This document shows positions 11,581-22,424 of a DNA stretch of 64,000 nucleotides, in pieces. Source of the DNA: Balaenoptera acutorostrata (lineage: Eukaryota > Chordata > Mammalia > Artiodactyla > Balaenopteridae); assembly GCF_949987535.1 (NCBI RefSeq), contig NC_080073.1, positions 92,667,344-92,731,343 on the forward strand, in the 5' to 3' direction. A model generated the notes under the pieces. It saw only the letters and a list, made by a program, of their open reading frames with translations. It was not told where the DNA came from and did not search any database. The translations under genes and the position numbers were made by a program. Every line of letters begins with the position of its first letter. Positions within the stretch are counted from its first letter, which is position 1.

Positions 11581-12375
11581 GATCTGACTTATCATTTTTA
11601 AAAGGATTACTTTAGCTGCTGTGTCAATAATAGACTGGTAAAGAATGAAAGACCAATACAGTCTGGGAAACTGTTGGCAATGGGGACACATGGTCAGCTT
11701 ATGGATAAGACTTGCTTGTTGATTGACTGTGAAGTGTGAGAGAGATAAGTCAGTGACAGCTTCAACACTTTGACCACAAAAATGATGTTCTCATTACTGA
11801 AAAGAAGGAGAAGCAGGTTTGGGCAAAGAATAATATTTCATTTTGAACATGTAAATGTGAGATGGTTATTAAACATCCAAATACAGTCACTGAATGGTCA
11901 GCTAGATATTAGATATCTAAATGGATATATTAGTTGGATATATGAGTTAACATTCAGGGGAGAGTTCAGGTTGAATATGTAAACCTGGATTTCAGTAGCA
12001 TATAGATGCAATTTAAAACCATGAACTGAATGAGATCACCTGAGAAATTTTTATAGCTGAAGAGTAGAATAAATACTAGGATTGAGCCCCAGAACACTCC
12101 ACATTAGAGAGATCAGCTAGATAAACAGAAGCAGCCAGTGAGGGAAGAGAAGGACCAAGTATCCTGGAAAACAAATTTTAAAAAACGCTTCAAAGAAGGA
12201 ACAATCAACTATGTCAAAAACTGAATACTGGTGAAGTAAGAGGACTAACAAGAGACCATCCTATTTAGCAAATAGAAGTCAATGGTGATCACAAGAGCTG
12301 TTTTGTTTTGTTTTTGTATCGTAGGAATGAAAGACTGGAGTAAGCTCAAGAGAAAATGGGAGAGAAAAAAAGTAG
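11581..12375 (-). repeat. L2 LINE, reverse strand
   Basis: Plus-strand phrases are the complement of the L2 ORF2 C-terminal half. Examples are 'actttagctgctgtgtcaat' at 11611, 'cattcaggggagagttcagg' at 11951, 'gtagcatatagatgcaattt' near 11996 and 'gagccccagaacactccaca' at 12084. The match is diffuse, as expected for an ancient element, and it is split by the SINE at 12388. Confidence 0.6.
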
Positions 12376-12387
12376 AAAAGCAGGATA
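12376..12387. repeat. Target-site duplication, 5' copy (SINE at 12388)
   Basis: aaaagcaggata, repeated at 12668-12679 after the SINE A-tail. Confidence 0.85.
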
Positions 12388-12667
12388 GGGGGCTTCCCTG
12401 GTGGCGCAGTGGTTGAGAGTCTGCCTGCCAATGCAGGGGATACGGGTTCGAGCCCTGGTCTGGGAAGATCCCACATTCCGCGGAGCAACTAAGCCCGTGA
12501 GCCACAATTACTGAGCCTGCGCATCTGGAGCCTGTGCTCCGCAACAAGAGAGGCCGCGATAGTGAGAGGCCTGCGCACCGCGATGAAGAGTGGCCCCCAC
12601 TTGCCACAACTAGAGAAAGCCCTCACACAGAAACGAAGACCCAACACAGCCATTTAAAAAAAAAAAA
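12388..12667 (+). mobile_element. CHR-type SINE (long cetacean form)
   Basis: A tRNA-Glu-derived head ('cttccctggtggcgcagtgg') carries an A-box-like region and a B box 'ggttcgagccc' at 12445-12455. The body contains 'gagaggccgcgatagtgaga' and a terminal A-run. It is non-autonomous and mobilised by L1 proteins. Low divergence from the copy at 20863 and an intact duplication suggest a fairly recent insertion. It is the best lineage marker for a cetacean in the window. Confidence 0.92.
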
Positions 12668-12679
12668 AAAAGCAGGATA
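12668..12679. repeat. Target-site duplication, 3' copy (SINE at 12388)
   Basis: Second copy of aaaagcaggata; its first bases overlap the A-tail. Confidence 0.85.
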
Positions 12680-12689
12680 TACAACTCTT

Positions 12690-12825
12690 TCTTTGTTTTT
12701 TTTGGTAACAATTTTATTGCGACATCATTTAAATACCATACAATTCACCACTTAAAAGTGTTCAATTCAATGGTTTTTATTATATCCTTATATACAACTA
12801 TTTCCAGAAGTTTTGTCCTTAGATA
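12690..12825 (-). repeat. Old L1 fragment, reverse strand
   Basis: 'taacaattttattgcgacat' (12706), 'aaataccatacaattcacca' (12730) and 'gtgttcaattcaatggtttt' (12758) are the familiar antisense phrase of old L1 3' regions. Confidence 0.6.
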
Positions 12826-13471
12826 AATGGAAAATTCACTTGAAAGATAAGAAAGAGATGTAAGAAATTACAGAATGTGTGTACACTAATGAAATGATTC
12901 AGAAGAAAAGACATACGGTGCAGGAGATAGAGGAGACAATTAATTGTTGGAGTGATGTCCTAAAGTAGTAATAGGCATATTGTAAGGACACAAGTGGAGA
13001 CGCTGGCTTTAGATAAGAGAACAGGCAGTTCATTCACAGTCACAGGACAGATACAGGTAAGATAGTAGATGTGTGCATCAGAGCCTTGACAAGTTCTCTT
13101 GTCATTGCTTATACTTTCTCAGTGAAATTTAAAATAAGGTCATCTTCTGAGAGTGAGTATGGGGAAGAAAATGCTGGAGTATTGAGGGCAAGAAATAAAA
13201 TAGTGTCCAGGAGGGTAAAAGTATGAATAAACTATAGAAATATAAATACTGGGCAACAATAAGGTTATATTTAATTTTAGTGGTTATGAAAATAAAGTGA
13301 GACCAGTCAACTCAGCTGTACATTTTCCTTCAGACATGTTCAAGTATCCAGGTACTGACACAGAGCAGGTGACAATGTAGATATAACCAGGAATGAGGCT
13401 ATGCCATGTGAGTAAGATAAAGGGAAAAAAGGAGAATATTATGAAGGGGAATAGTTATAATGATAGGCTAT
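12826..13471 (-). repeat. Possible continuation of L2, reverse strand
   Basis: Weak L2-like phrases ('ggagtgatgtcctaaagtag', 'aagagaacaggcagttcatt'). It is listed because it lies between clearer L2 pieces. No gene was seen. Confidence 0.35.
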
Positions 13472-14017
13472 TGAAACTGAGTCCCCGTAAAACTGAGTTC
13501 CCTGAGTTTATGATTAGTCTTTCTTTCCAAAACTTTATTCCCTTTTGTATCACCTCTGACCTCAATCCTGTACTAACTGAACACTGATCACCCAGAATCA
13601 GATGACTAAAATTGCTGTTGGCAAAAACATCAATAATGTACTAAAATTGCTATTATAGACATCATCATTAATGTACAAACTCAGGTTTCTCCAGGGCAAG
13701 ATGAGCTAACAGACCCCCCCATCCATGGACCTCTGGGCCTGAGAATCATAAACCAGAGACATCCTGACTCCTGAAACTACAACTAAGAATTGTCACAGAG
13801 ATGTCACAAAACAATGATTAATCCCAGTATCTTTGTTCTTCCCCTTTAAGAAAACCTCTAACTCAAAGACCAAGTTGGAGTGGATCTGAGGCTTGTCTCC
13901 CACTCCCTTGCTTGGTGCTCTGCAATAAGCACTGTGCTTTCCTTCACCACAGCCCAGTGCCAGTACACTGGCTTTGCTGTGTGTCAGAAGAGCGGGCCCG
14001 AGTTCAGTTCCATAACA
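13472..14017 (+). mobile_element. Solo LTR of an endogenous retrovirus (ERV1-like)
   Basis: A 546-bp unit that starts with TG (13472) and ends with CA (14017), flanked by a near-match of four bases (ctat before, ttat after). The right third is promoter/R-U5-like. It has a CT-rich stretch (13900-13915), 'gcaataagcactg' near 13922 in place of a clean AATAAA, and 'agcgggcccgagttcagtt' before the end. No gag, pol or env frame adjoins it, so this is a solo LTR left by recombination. It sits inside older L2-like sequence. The class assignment is tentative. Confidence 0.55.
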
Positions 14018-14374
14018 TTATTGAATCTAAACTAGCTAAGTAAGGAATTATGGCCACAAAGGATAAATGAAAGTGAAAAGATATTAGGACCAAAATTCAG
14101 GTGGTCTCAATAGGATAGTAAAAATCAGAGTAGATGAAGCTGATGTTCTTCTATGGTCAATGCACATAAAATAGTTACAGTACAAAATGTTAAAGTTAAA
14201 AAGCTTGACTATATGCAAGCAAAGTTACAGCTGGATAAATCTTGAAGGTACTAGGAAAGAATAAGATTGAAAAAAGGCTGAATGTACTAATAGACCTCAA
14301 AATACAAAACAAAGAGTCAAGAGGCATTGCCTATGGTTAACGGAAGAATAAATAGAAACTTAAGTGTGTCATTT
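14018..14374 (-). repeat. L2-like sequence, reverse strand (tentative)
   Basis: Diffuse L2-like sequence between the LTR and the SINE. No frame or gene signal. Confidence 0.3.
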
Positions 14375-14388
14375 GAAATTGTAGTGGA
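14375..14388. repeat. Target-site duplication, 5' copy (SINE at 14389)
   Basis: gaaattgtagtgga, repeated exactly at 14722-14735. Confidence 0.9.
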
Positions 14389-14721
14389 GGGACTTCCCTG
14401 GTGGTGCAATGGTTAAGAATCCATCTGCCAATGCAGGGGACACAGGTATGAGCCCTGGTCCAGGAAGATCCCACATGCCACGGAGCAACTAAGCCCATGC
14501 ACCACGACTACTGAGACTGCGCTCTAGAGCCCGTGAGCCACAACTACTGAAGCCTGCATGCTCTACAGCCCATGTTCCACAACAAGAGAAGCCACCACAA
14601 TGAGAAGCCCGCACACTGCAACAAAGAGTAGCCCCCACTCGTGGCAACTAGAGAAAGCCTGCGTGCAGCAATGAAGACCCAATGCAGCCAAAAATTTAAA
14701 AAAAAATTTTTTTTAAAGAAA
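14389..14721 (+). mobile_element. CHR-type SINE (older, longer body)
   Basis: The head 'gggacttccctggtggtgca' is followed by a body of degenerate 'gagccacaactactgaagcc' units, then an A/T-rich tail with an A8-T8-like run (14696-14715). The body differs from the 12388 and 20863 copies, so it belongs to another CHR subfamily. An exact 14-bp target-site duplication brackets it. Confidence 0.9.
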
Positions 14722-14735
14722 GAAATTGTAGTGGA
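14722..14735. repeat. Target-site duplication, 3' copy (SINE at 14389)
   Basis: Exact repeat of 14375-14388. Confidence 0.9.
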
Positions 14736-15184
14736 AACCAGTATAGAAATACTGAATAAGTGATTTGGGAGGAAAAAGAGAAAATAAACTGGAGTGATAA
14801 AAGGGGGTTAAGTCTTCATCTATTATAGCAGTCAACAGACAATATCTCATATATCTGAGAGGAAAACAAAAATCAGTGTTTGCCCCTGAGGAGCAGAAAT
14901 AATGGAGAGGATGGGTAAGACAGGAGTATACTGCTTTTGATGAAAAGCCTGTCTGTACTGTTTGGATTTTAGCCATGTTAAGGCATTACTTTAATAAAAA
15001 ATATAAATTTAAAATTTCACAGCCTTATAAATTAAGTCAGATCTGATAATTCAGTTGGACCTTTATCTTAAGTACACAGAAAAAAACATATACACTTTCG
15101 GATGCTGGAAAAATTGCTGTTTCATCCTGAAACTAAGAGAATAAAATGACTGAACTCATAACCCTCTTATTTCTCTAGTCTTAT
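14736..15184. other. No gene; unassigned old repeat-like sequence
   Basis: Ends near 15010 in an A/T-rich stretch like a LINE tail. No family could be named. Confidence 0.3.
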
Positions 15185-16973
15185 CAATCAGAGAAGAAAA
15201 AGAAATAAAAGGAATTCCAAATCAGAGAAGAAGAAGTAAAACTGTCACTGCTTGCAGATGACATGATACTATACATAGAGAATCCTAAAGATGCTACCAG
15301 AAAACTACTAGAGCTAATCAATGAATCTGGTAAAGTTGTAGGATAAAAAATTAATGCACAGAAATCTCTTGCATTCCTATACACTAATGATGACAAATCT
15401 GAAAGAGAAATTAAGGAAACACTCCCATTTACCATTGTGACAAAAAGAATAAAATACCTAGGAATAAACTTACCTAAGGAGACAAAAGGCCTGTATACAG
15501 AAAACTATAAGACACTGATGAAAGAAATTAAAGATGATACCAACAGATGGAGAGATATACCATGTTCTTGGATTGGAAAAATCAATATTGTGAAAATGAC
15601 TATACTGCCCAAAGCAATTTACAGATTTAATGCAATCCCTATCAAACTACCAATGGCATTTTTCACAGAACTAGAACAAAAAATTTCACAATTTGTATGG
15701 AAACACAAAAGACCCCGAATAGCCAAAGCAATCTTGAGATAGAAAAATGGAGCTGGTGGAATCAGGCTCTGGACTTCAGACTACACTACAAAGCTACAGT
15801 AATCAAGATAGTATGGTACTGGCACAAAAACAGAAATATAGATCAATGGAACAGGATAGAAAGCCCAGAGATAAACCCATGCACATATGGTCACCTTATC
15901 TTTGATAAAGGAGGCAAGAATATACAATGGAGAAAAGACAGCCTCTTCAATAAGTGGTGCTGGGAAAACTGGACAGCTACATGTAAAAGAATGAAATTAG
16001 AACACTTCCTAACACCATACAGAAAAATAAACTCAAAATGGATTAAAGACCTAAATGTAAGGCCAGACACTATCAAACTCTTAGAGGAAAACATAGGCAG
16101 AACATTCTAACACATAAATCACAGCAAGATCCTTTTTGAGCCACCTCCTAGAGAAATAGAAATAAAAACAAAAATAAACAAATGGGAGCTAATGAAATTT
16201 AAAAGCTTTTGCACTGCAAAGGAAACCACAAACAAGACAAAAAGACAACCCTCAGAATGGGAGAAAATATATGCAAACGAAGCAACTGACAAAGGATTAT
16301 TCTCCAAAATATACAAGCAGCTCATTCAGCTCAATAACAAAAAAGCAAACAACCCAATCCAAAAATGGGCAGGAGACATACATAGATATTTTTCCAAAGA
16401 AGATATACAGATTGCCGACAAACACATGAAAGGAATCTCAACATCACTAATCATTAGAGAAATGCAAATCAAAACTACGATGAGGTATCACCTCACACCG
16501 GTCAGAATGGCCATCATCAAAAAATCTACAAACAATATGTGCTGGAGAGGGTGTGGAGAAAAGGGAACCCTCTTGTACTGTTGGTGGGAATGTAAATTGA
16601 TACAGCCACTATGGAGAACAGGATGGAGGTTCTTAAAAAACTAAAAGTAGAACTATCATATGACCCAGTAATCCCATTACTGGGCGTATACCCTGAGAAA
16701 ACCATAATTCAAAAAGAGTCATGTACCACAATGTTCATTGCAACTCTATTTACAATAGCCCGGACCTGGAAGCAACCTAAGTGTCCATTGACAGATGAAT
16801 GGATAAAGAAGATGTGGCACATATATAGAATGGAATATTACTCAGCCATAAAAAGAAACGAAATTGAGTTATTTGTAGTGAGATGGATGGACCTAGAGTC
16901 TGTCATACAGAGTGAAGTAAGTCAGAAAGAGAAAAACAAATACCGTATACTAACACATATATATGGAATCTAA
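15185..16973 (+). pseudogene. L1-2 ORF2 C-terminal half, broken
   Basis: Encodes the second half of the RT and the C-terminal domain of ORF2p. The catalytic FADD box reads LADD (15251-15262), a change at a nearly invariant position. Stops lie at 15344-15346 (Tyr codon in L1-1), 15740-15742 and 16108-16110. Frame changes occur around 15700-15760 and near 16640, where one base is missing before the A-run. The C-terminal zinc-knuckle-like motif keeps its Cys residues, but the His is Tyr (LLYCWWEC, about 16570-16595). The frame ends at TAA 16971-16973. Confidence 0.88.
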
Positions 16974-17357
16974 AAAATAAATGGTTCTGATGAACCTAGG
17001 GGCAGGACAGGAATAAAGACGCAGATGTAGAGAATGGACTTGAGGATACGGGGAGGGGGAAGGGTAAACTGGGACAATGTGAGAGAGTGGCATGGACATA
17101 TATACACTACCAAATGTAAAATAGATAGCTAGTGGGAAGCAGCCGGCATAGCACAGGGAGATCAGCTCGGTGCTTTGTGACCACCTAGAGGGGTGAGATA
17201 GGGAGGGTGGGAGGGAGACGCAAGAGGGAGGGGATATGGGGATATATGTATGCATATAGCTGATTCACTTTGTTATACAGCAGAAAGTAACACAACATTG
17301 CAAAGCAATTATACTCCAGTAAAGATGTTAAAAAAAGAAAAAGAAAGAAAAAAGAAA
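16974..17357 (+). other. L1-2 3'UTR (type B) and tail
   Basis: Contains 'gaacctaggggcaggacagg' (16992), a G-rich block at 17050-17065 and 17190-17240, and the terminal 'caattatactccagtaaaga'. L1-3 and L1-5 share it; L1-1 and L1-4 do not. Confidence 0.85.
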
Positions 17358-17814
17358 TCCAAAGTCAAAGAGTCTTCATATTCAAAGTTTCTAATTTCAC
17401 TTCTTATTCAGAAGGGAGAGTACAGGAAGTTCTGACAAAATTTTAAGGAAAAAAAAACTAAGAATTTTTTTTTTTAGCAAATAGATTTTACCCGTAAACA
17501 TTTTCATGATTCTAGTGGAAACAAACCAAAAGTAGTACAAAAATATGTGGTTTGTGGGGGTAAAGTGTTAGAAAAACACATCATGCTTTTCCTTATTGCA
17601 AAATATTTCAAAATAAATTTTTGACTTTGTTGAATGTGCAGAACAAATAGACTCTCCTCCTCCAACTTCTGGCTTGTTTGCTATATGCCAGAATTTGGGA
17701 AAGAAGAACATGGGAATTACTAGCATATGGAGTATAAGGCCGTGTCATGCCATAAGTCCATCAGATTTCTCTCAAGAAAAATCTGTTAGATATTTAAAAA
17801 TTTTTTTATCTTCA
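17358..17814. other. No gene; unassigned
   Basis: AT-rich sequence without long frames or clear repeats. Confidence 0.3.
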
Positions 17815-18535
17815 AAGTTCCAAACATATACAAACCTAAAGAGAATAGTATGATAAATTCCATGTATGCATCACCCATCTTCAGTGATTATCAACTTATG
17901 GCCAGTCTTTTTTCATTTATACCCCACCCACATACCCTCCTTCTTATTATGCTAAAGTAAACGTCAGACAAAATATTATTCCATCTGTAAATATTTCCGT
18001 GTACATTGCTAAAGGCTATGTACTGTTTTTTAAACTCCATGACATTGTATTATCACATCTATAAATTAGTAATTCTCTAATATGATCAAATATCTAGTTA
18101 GTGTTCACATTTTCCTACCCCTAATAGTCTTTTTTAATAATATGTTTGAATTGCGTCCAAATGAAGTCCATGTATTACAGTGAGTTGATATACCTCTTAA
18201 GACTCTTTCATGTAAAGTTTCCACCTAAATTTTTTTTCTTTTGCAATTTTTTGTTGAAGAAACCCAGTTATTTGTGGTAGTAGCATGCCTCACAGTTTTG
18301 ATTTTTTATTTCCAATGGTATTATTTAGACATGTTTCTTTCCTTTAAAATGTTAGTTAGATCTAAATGTTTAATCAGATTCATGACCAAAAAATTTTAAA
18401 AACTAGTTCATAGGTGGTGCTGTGTGCTTCCATCTAGAGAAACACAGTGTTTTGTGGTGTTAGCAGCCCTTGGTAATCGTTGCCTAGATCCACTGAAATC
18501 TATTATGATATTTAAATAGGTTTTCTGCTCACCAA
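17815..18535 (-). repeat. Old L1 3' region, reverse strand
   Basis: Plus-strand text follows a familiar antisense old-L1 pattern. It has 'aaagttccaaacatatacaa' (17814), 'catcacccatcttcagtgat' (17869), 'ttgttgaagaaacccagtta' (18251), 'ggtggtgctgtgtgcttcca' (18413) and 'cgttgcctagatccactgaa' (18478). The subfamily is not resolved. Confidence 0.55.
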
Positions 18536-18540
18536 CTACA

Positions 18541-18616
18541 ATGTGTGTGTGTGTGTGTGTGAGTGTGTGTGAGTTTGTGTGAGTGTGGTGAGTGTGTTGT
18601 GTGTGTGAGTGTGTGT
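18541..18616 (+). repeat. GT/GAGT microsatellite
   Basis: An imperfect (GT)n tract interrupted by ga and tt steps. Likely polymorphic. Confidence 0.95.
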
Positions 18617-18639
18617 AAGAGGAGGAATTCCCACCACCA

Positions 18640-19540
18640 ACAAGCAATTCTCTGGATACCAGCTCAGTGTCCTACAATTCAACTCAATTCTGACACTACC
18701 TACTGGGAGCATTAGATTTCACAGGTTAAGGGTTCAATCCCGCAAAACTGCCCCTCCCACACACACTTTAGACACCAGTCACAAGCCCAGGTTATTAACT
18801 GTGCTTCTGACCAACCAGCTACAAATTGGATGTTCCAACGACACCCTCCAACTCAGGATGACAATGTCAAGTCCAGCTTGTCACCTGTACTTCTGACCAA
18901 CCCTCTGGCTACAAATCAGAGGTTACCTCTAGTGTTCAAGTAATTTGCTATTGATTACTCTGAGATTCAGTTGTATAGGAAAGGCAAGAAAATGCTTCGT
19001 TTTTCCCCCTTATTTATTAGTTTCCAAAATCATGAGTAAGTTCCCTAGTGCAGGGGTTCGGAACGAGCATCCCAATAATATGCTACATTTGCATGAGAAT
19101 TATTTTGAGCTAAAGGCAATCAAGACCCTGTAGGTTCAAGAGAAACTATTGCCCCTCCCTTAACCACCTAGAAGAATTTAAATTGAGGATTTTTCCCAGA
19201 AAAAGAGTTATTATGAGAGAGAAATTTTATCTAAGTGACCCCATCTATATGGTACAGCAAACATCGAATTACCAAATATCTGTTCTTCTTATTGTCCTGT
19301 GAATGACCCTCCTTTCCTTGGAAGCCTCAGGTCCTTATCCCATTCCTCAGTTCAGGATGGCTTATATACCTCATTTTACTTTTCTGTCTCTGAACTTCTC
19401 ATGCATGTGGGGTTTCCATGCACACAATATTAAATTTGATTTTCTCCTGCTAATCTGTCTATTTAATTTTTAGACAAGCCAGAAGAACCTAGAAGGGTAA
19501 AGGAAAGTTTTCTTCCTCCCTGATACCAACGTTCTCCAAA
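18640..19540. repeat. LTR-like or other old insertion (tentative)
   Basis: This block separates two parts of an antisense old L1 (17815-18535 and 19560-20430). The right half has LTR-like character: a short U3-like purine/pyrimidine mix, 'gtggggtttccatgcacaca' (19408), 'attaaatttgattttctcct' (19428) and 'gccagaagaacctagaaggg' (19479). I recall such a 3' end from ERVL-type LTRs but cannot name the family. Ends are not defined. Confidence 0.35.
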
Positions 19541-19559
19541 GGTGACCAATTAGGTTTCT

Positions 19560-20430
19560 CCCCCCAACATCATTATGAACCCATGAATTTAAACATAATT
19601 TATGTTTGGACCCTTTGCAGCTGTTTTCTTTACTACAGTTCAAATTGCCCCATCTTTGGCCAGGGTAGACTCACCAAGTTTACTCCAAAGTCGTCCTGAC
19701 CCAACTCATCTTGTCTTTTATATCCTTGCTTTCTGTTATGATAAGATGTCCTGGGCTCATCTTACACATTTTCTGACAGACACCTGAAATCAGCAATTTC
19801 AACAAGGAGCACTGATAACTTTTAGAAGTAAATAGTACAGAAAGGACACAGTATTGACATTAGATGGGCTCACTGTGGCTGGCTCGTTCGTTATTTCTAG
19901 ACCTTTCAATGGCAGAGAGAGATTTTTAAAATTCTTCTTTTAATATTGAAATAATATTAGAGTTTTTAAAAGTAGAAAAAATATTACAGAGAATTTCGGT
20001 ATATCTTTCATCAGTTCCCCCTAATGTTAACATTTTTTATAACTATAGTACAATTATTAAAACCATTGTACAATTATTAAAACCAGGAAATTAATATTGA
20101 CATAATATTAAGTAATCTACAGACCTTATTAGAATCCTCCACTTTTTCCAATAAGATTATTTTTCCAGTCCAAAATCCAAACCAGGATATCATGTTGCAT
20201 TTAATTGTCACACATCTTTCTCTAATCTGTGACAGTGCTCCAGTCTTTTGAAGACTTTGTTTGCTTTTGTTTCTTTATGACCTTGACACTTTTGAAGACT
20301 ACTGATCAGACATTTTGTAGGTCTCTCAATTGGTATTTGTGTGTTTCCCCACGATTAGGTGGAGATTATATGGTTTTGTCAAGAATACTACAGATGTGAT
20401 GCTGGGCCCTTTTCAGTATAGCATATCAGT
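19560..20430 (-). repeat. Old L1 3' region, reverse strand (continued)
   Basis: Matches the same antisense family as 53565-55380. Shared phrases include 'caaattgccccatctttggcc' in part (19640), 'gacagtgctccagtcttttg' (20232), 'gaccttgacacttttgaaga' (20279) and 'acagatgtgatgctgggccc' (20390). A 20-bp internal step repeats gtacaattattaaaacca at 20048-20065 and 20068-20085. Confidence 0.55.
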
Positions 20431-20839
20431 TAGGATCAGAATAGGATGGACAGCTAAACCAGGCTCTGAGTTTGAAGAATTTCTGTGATTCATTACAATA
20501 ACACTGAAATCAGTAATTCTGTTCATTTACTCAACAGACATTGAATTTTCCTTGTGTCTACCTACTGCATTAGACTTTGAAATATAAAACAAGATGACAA
20601 AATGACCCATGTCAGAAGCACACACACTGTGCCCAAGCAAGGAGATACCTGTTTTCGCCACTTTTCCTTTTTAAAGAGACATTTTGACTACGAGTCCCCC
20701 TTACTTCCAGAGCACTTATCCTGTAGAATTAGTCTTTATAACTAGTGCTCCAAAGAAATCTGCGTTATCTCCATTCATCTTAAGAAAATAAATTCACAAT
20801 GGTTTTCAGTTTGCAAAATGATGTTAAAAAGTAGCTAGC
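20431..20839. other. No gene; unassigned unique sequence
   Basis: No long frame or recognisable element. Confidence 0.3.
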
Positions 20840-20862
20840 GGGGGGGGGGGGGGGGGGGGGGG
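20840..20862 (+). repeat. Poly-G tract, 23 bases
   Basis: An uninterrupted G run directly before a SINE head that normally starts with four or five G. It is either an expansion of the SINE's own leading G run or an assembly artefact at a homopolymer. Confidence 0.95.
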
Positions 20863-21150
20863 TGCTTCCCTGGTGGCCGCAGTGGTTGAGAGTCTGCCTG
20901 CCAATGCAGGGAACACGGGTTTGAGCCCTGGTCTGGGAAGATCCCACATGCCGCGGAGCAACTAGGCCCGTGAGCCACGATTACTGAGCCTGCGCGTCTG
21001 GAGCCTGTGCTCCACAACAAGAGAGGCCGCGATAATGAGAGGCCCGCGCACCGCGATGAAGAGTGGCCCCCACTTGCCGCAACTAGAGAAAGCTCTCGCA
21101 CAGAAACGAAGACCCAACACAGCCATAAATAAATAAATTAAAAAAAAAAA
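20863..21150 (+). mobile_element. CHR-type SINE (long cetacean form)
   Basis: Very close to the copy at 12388: tRNA-derived head, B-box-like 'gggtttgagccc' (20917), body with 'agaggccgcgataatgagag', and tail (aataaataaatta then A10). An extra c in 'ggtggccgcagtgg' breaks the A-box region. No clear target-site duplication could be found, partly because the 5' boundary is masked by the G run. Confidence 0.9.
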
Positions 21151-21689
21151 GCTGTTTATTATTCTGAACAATGTAAAGATCCAAACCATTCTTATTTCCT
21201 TATCCTCACAGTCTCCTGTTGAGGCATGTTTTTAAGCCTAATGATTTAAGCCTTGAACCTCAGTATACTGAATACCATGTTTTCATGAAAGCACCCACAC
21301 AGGCTGTGCTCGTCTCCTTTTCTTTGCAATTCACACAAAATCCCTACCATCATTTCCCCGTGGTATTCTTTGCTCGGCTATTCAAGTAGGTAGCATATTC
21401 ACAGTAACAGAAGAGTATAGCAGTGAAAACTCCTTCCCAGAGAACGCTTGCTTCCTTGCAAGTCTCAGGCCCTTCAAACTGCACAATCCTACAAAAGCAT
21501 TCACTGCTCTGTTTTCTCTGCAGTCTACTTCTTCTAACTTTCCTGTAATGCATTTTTCTCTTCATTTTCTTGCTCTCTTTTTCGCTCTCAGGTGAATTTG
21601 TTTTTATTGAACCCCCTTTTTCCATCTTTCCCCTCTCCCCCTCTTGAGAACAAGGTCCATTCTCTTTTGCTGTGGATTATAATTACTAA
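21151..21689. other. No gene; unique sequence
   Basis: A 91-codon minus-strand frame (21350-21625) is lysine-rich and low in complexity, with no domain. No repeat family was recognised here. Confidence 0.3.
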
Positions 21690-22340
21690 ATAACATACAA
21701 ATATATGGTCATGTATATTCTAAAGGAACAGCTGCAAAATTGCTAATATTAGGTCTAATTTAGCTACAATAAATTAGCAAATGTGTGGAAGCACAATGAT
21801 GACAGCATAATTATAACAAAAGTCGATGTGTTGAAGTATATGGATGACAATGTATACTGATTTTACAGAGGAAACAAGAACCCTACACCAAATGAAATGC
21901 ATGCGATGAACCGACGGGACTAATGGCTCAGATACATATACTTAATGTGGCCAGTCGCTGTAAAAACAAAAAGATAGACGAAGCTGTTCAAAAATCTAGC
22001 ACTAACAAGCAATGTGGTCTGAAACCATTAACTGTCAGGGGTAATAACACTCAAAGTGCTGAAGTGCAGTAAAACAGCAGCGCTTTCCTGGGTTGGTGGC
22101 CGTTGTACCAGTGCACACCTGTGAAGAGGGCGCTAAATCTATCCTCGCATTCATTATAACAGAGGGAGGAAAAAAAAACACTAATAATGTAAAGTACAAA
22201 CGGAAATAGCAGACAGCAGAGAGTGACATTTGCATGGTCCCAGTCAGCTTGTTAGCTGAAGTGGGTTTTAATTAGCTATTTTCCAGCAAGCAAACGAGCA
22301 AATTAGTGGCAGCCATAAACAAGGAGAGACAATCAGGCCC
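21690..22340. promoter_or_regulatory. Candidate conserved non-coding element
   Basis: High-complexity sequence with no repeat signature. It retains CpGs (for example near 21913, 22080, 22131) and clusters homeodomain-type TTAATTAG (22269-22276) and AATTAG/TAAT motifs. It also has an octamer-like ATTTGCAT (22229-22236). The rest of the neighbourhood is decayed repeat, so this island stands out. Conservation itself cannot be shown from one sequence. Confidence 0.4.
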
Positions 22341-22424
22341 AAAGAAAAGGAAAAATGATCAGGGTGCCTTTGCAGGAGGTGGGGAGGGAAGGGCAAGGAA
22401 TTACAAAGGTTTTACTGAAAACTG

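Larger units (their letters stand above)
15185..17357 (+). mobile_element. L1-2: 5'-truncated L1, lineage B
   Basis: Begins inside the RT domain at 'caatcagagaagaaaaagaa' and runs through the ORF2 C-terminus, a type-B 3'UTR and an A/G-rich tail. The truncation point matches about 4150 of L1-1. The polyadenylation signal is AGTAAA (17318-17323) rather than AATAAA. I could not find a convincing target-site duplication. 5' truncation is the usual outcome of incomplete reverse transcription. Confidence 0.9.

Noticed and set aside
12388..12667. tRNA-Glu gene at the head of the SINE
   Set aside because: A and B boxes are present, but there is no intact cloverleaf and the unit has a SINE body and A-tail; this is a SINE, not a tRNA gene.
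18541..18616. CRISPR-like or structured array
   Set aside because: It is a simple GT microsatellite; no repeat-spacer pattern anywhere in the window.
21350..21625. 91-codon minus-strand frame as a small basic protein
   Set aside because: Low-complexity Lys/Arg/Ser content, no domain, no promoter or splice support; expected by chance in a purine/pyrimidine-skewed patch.
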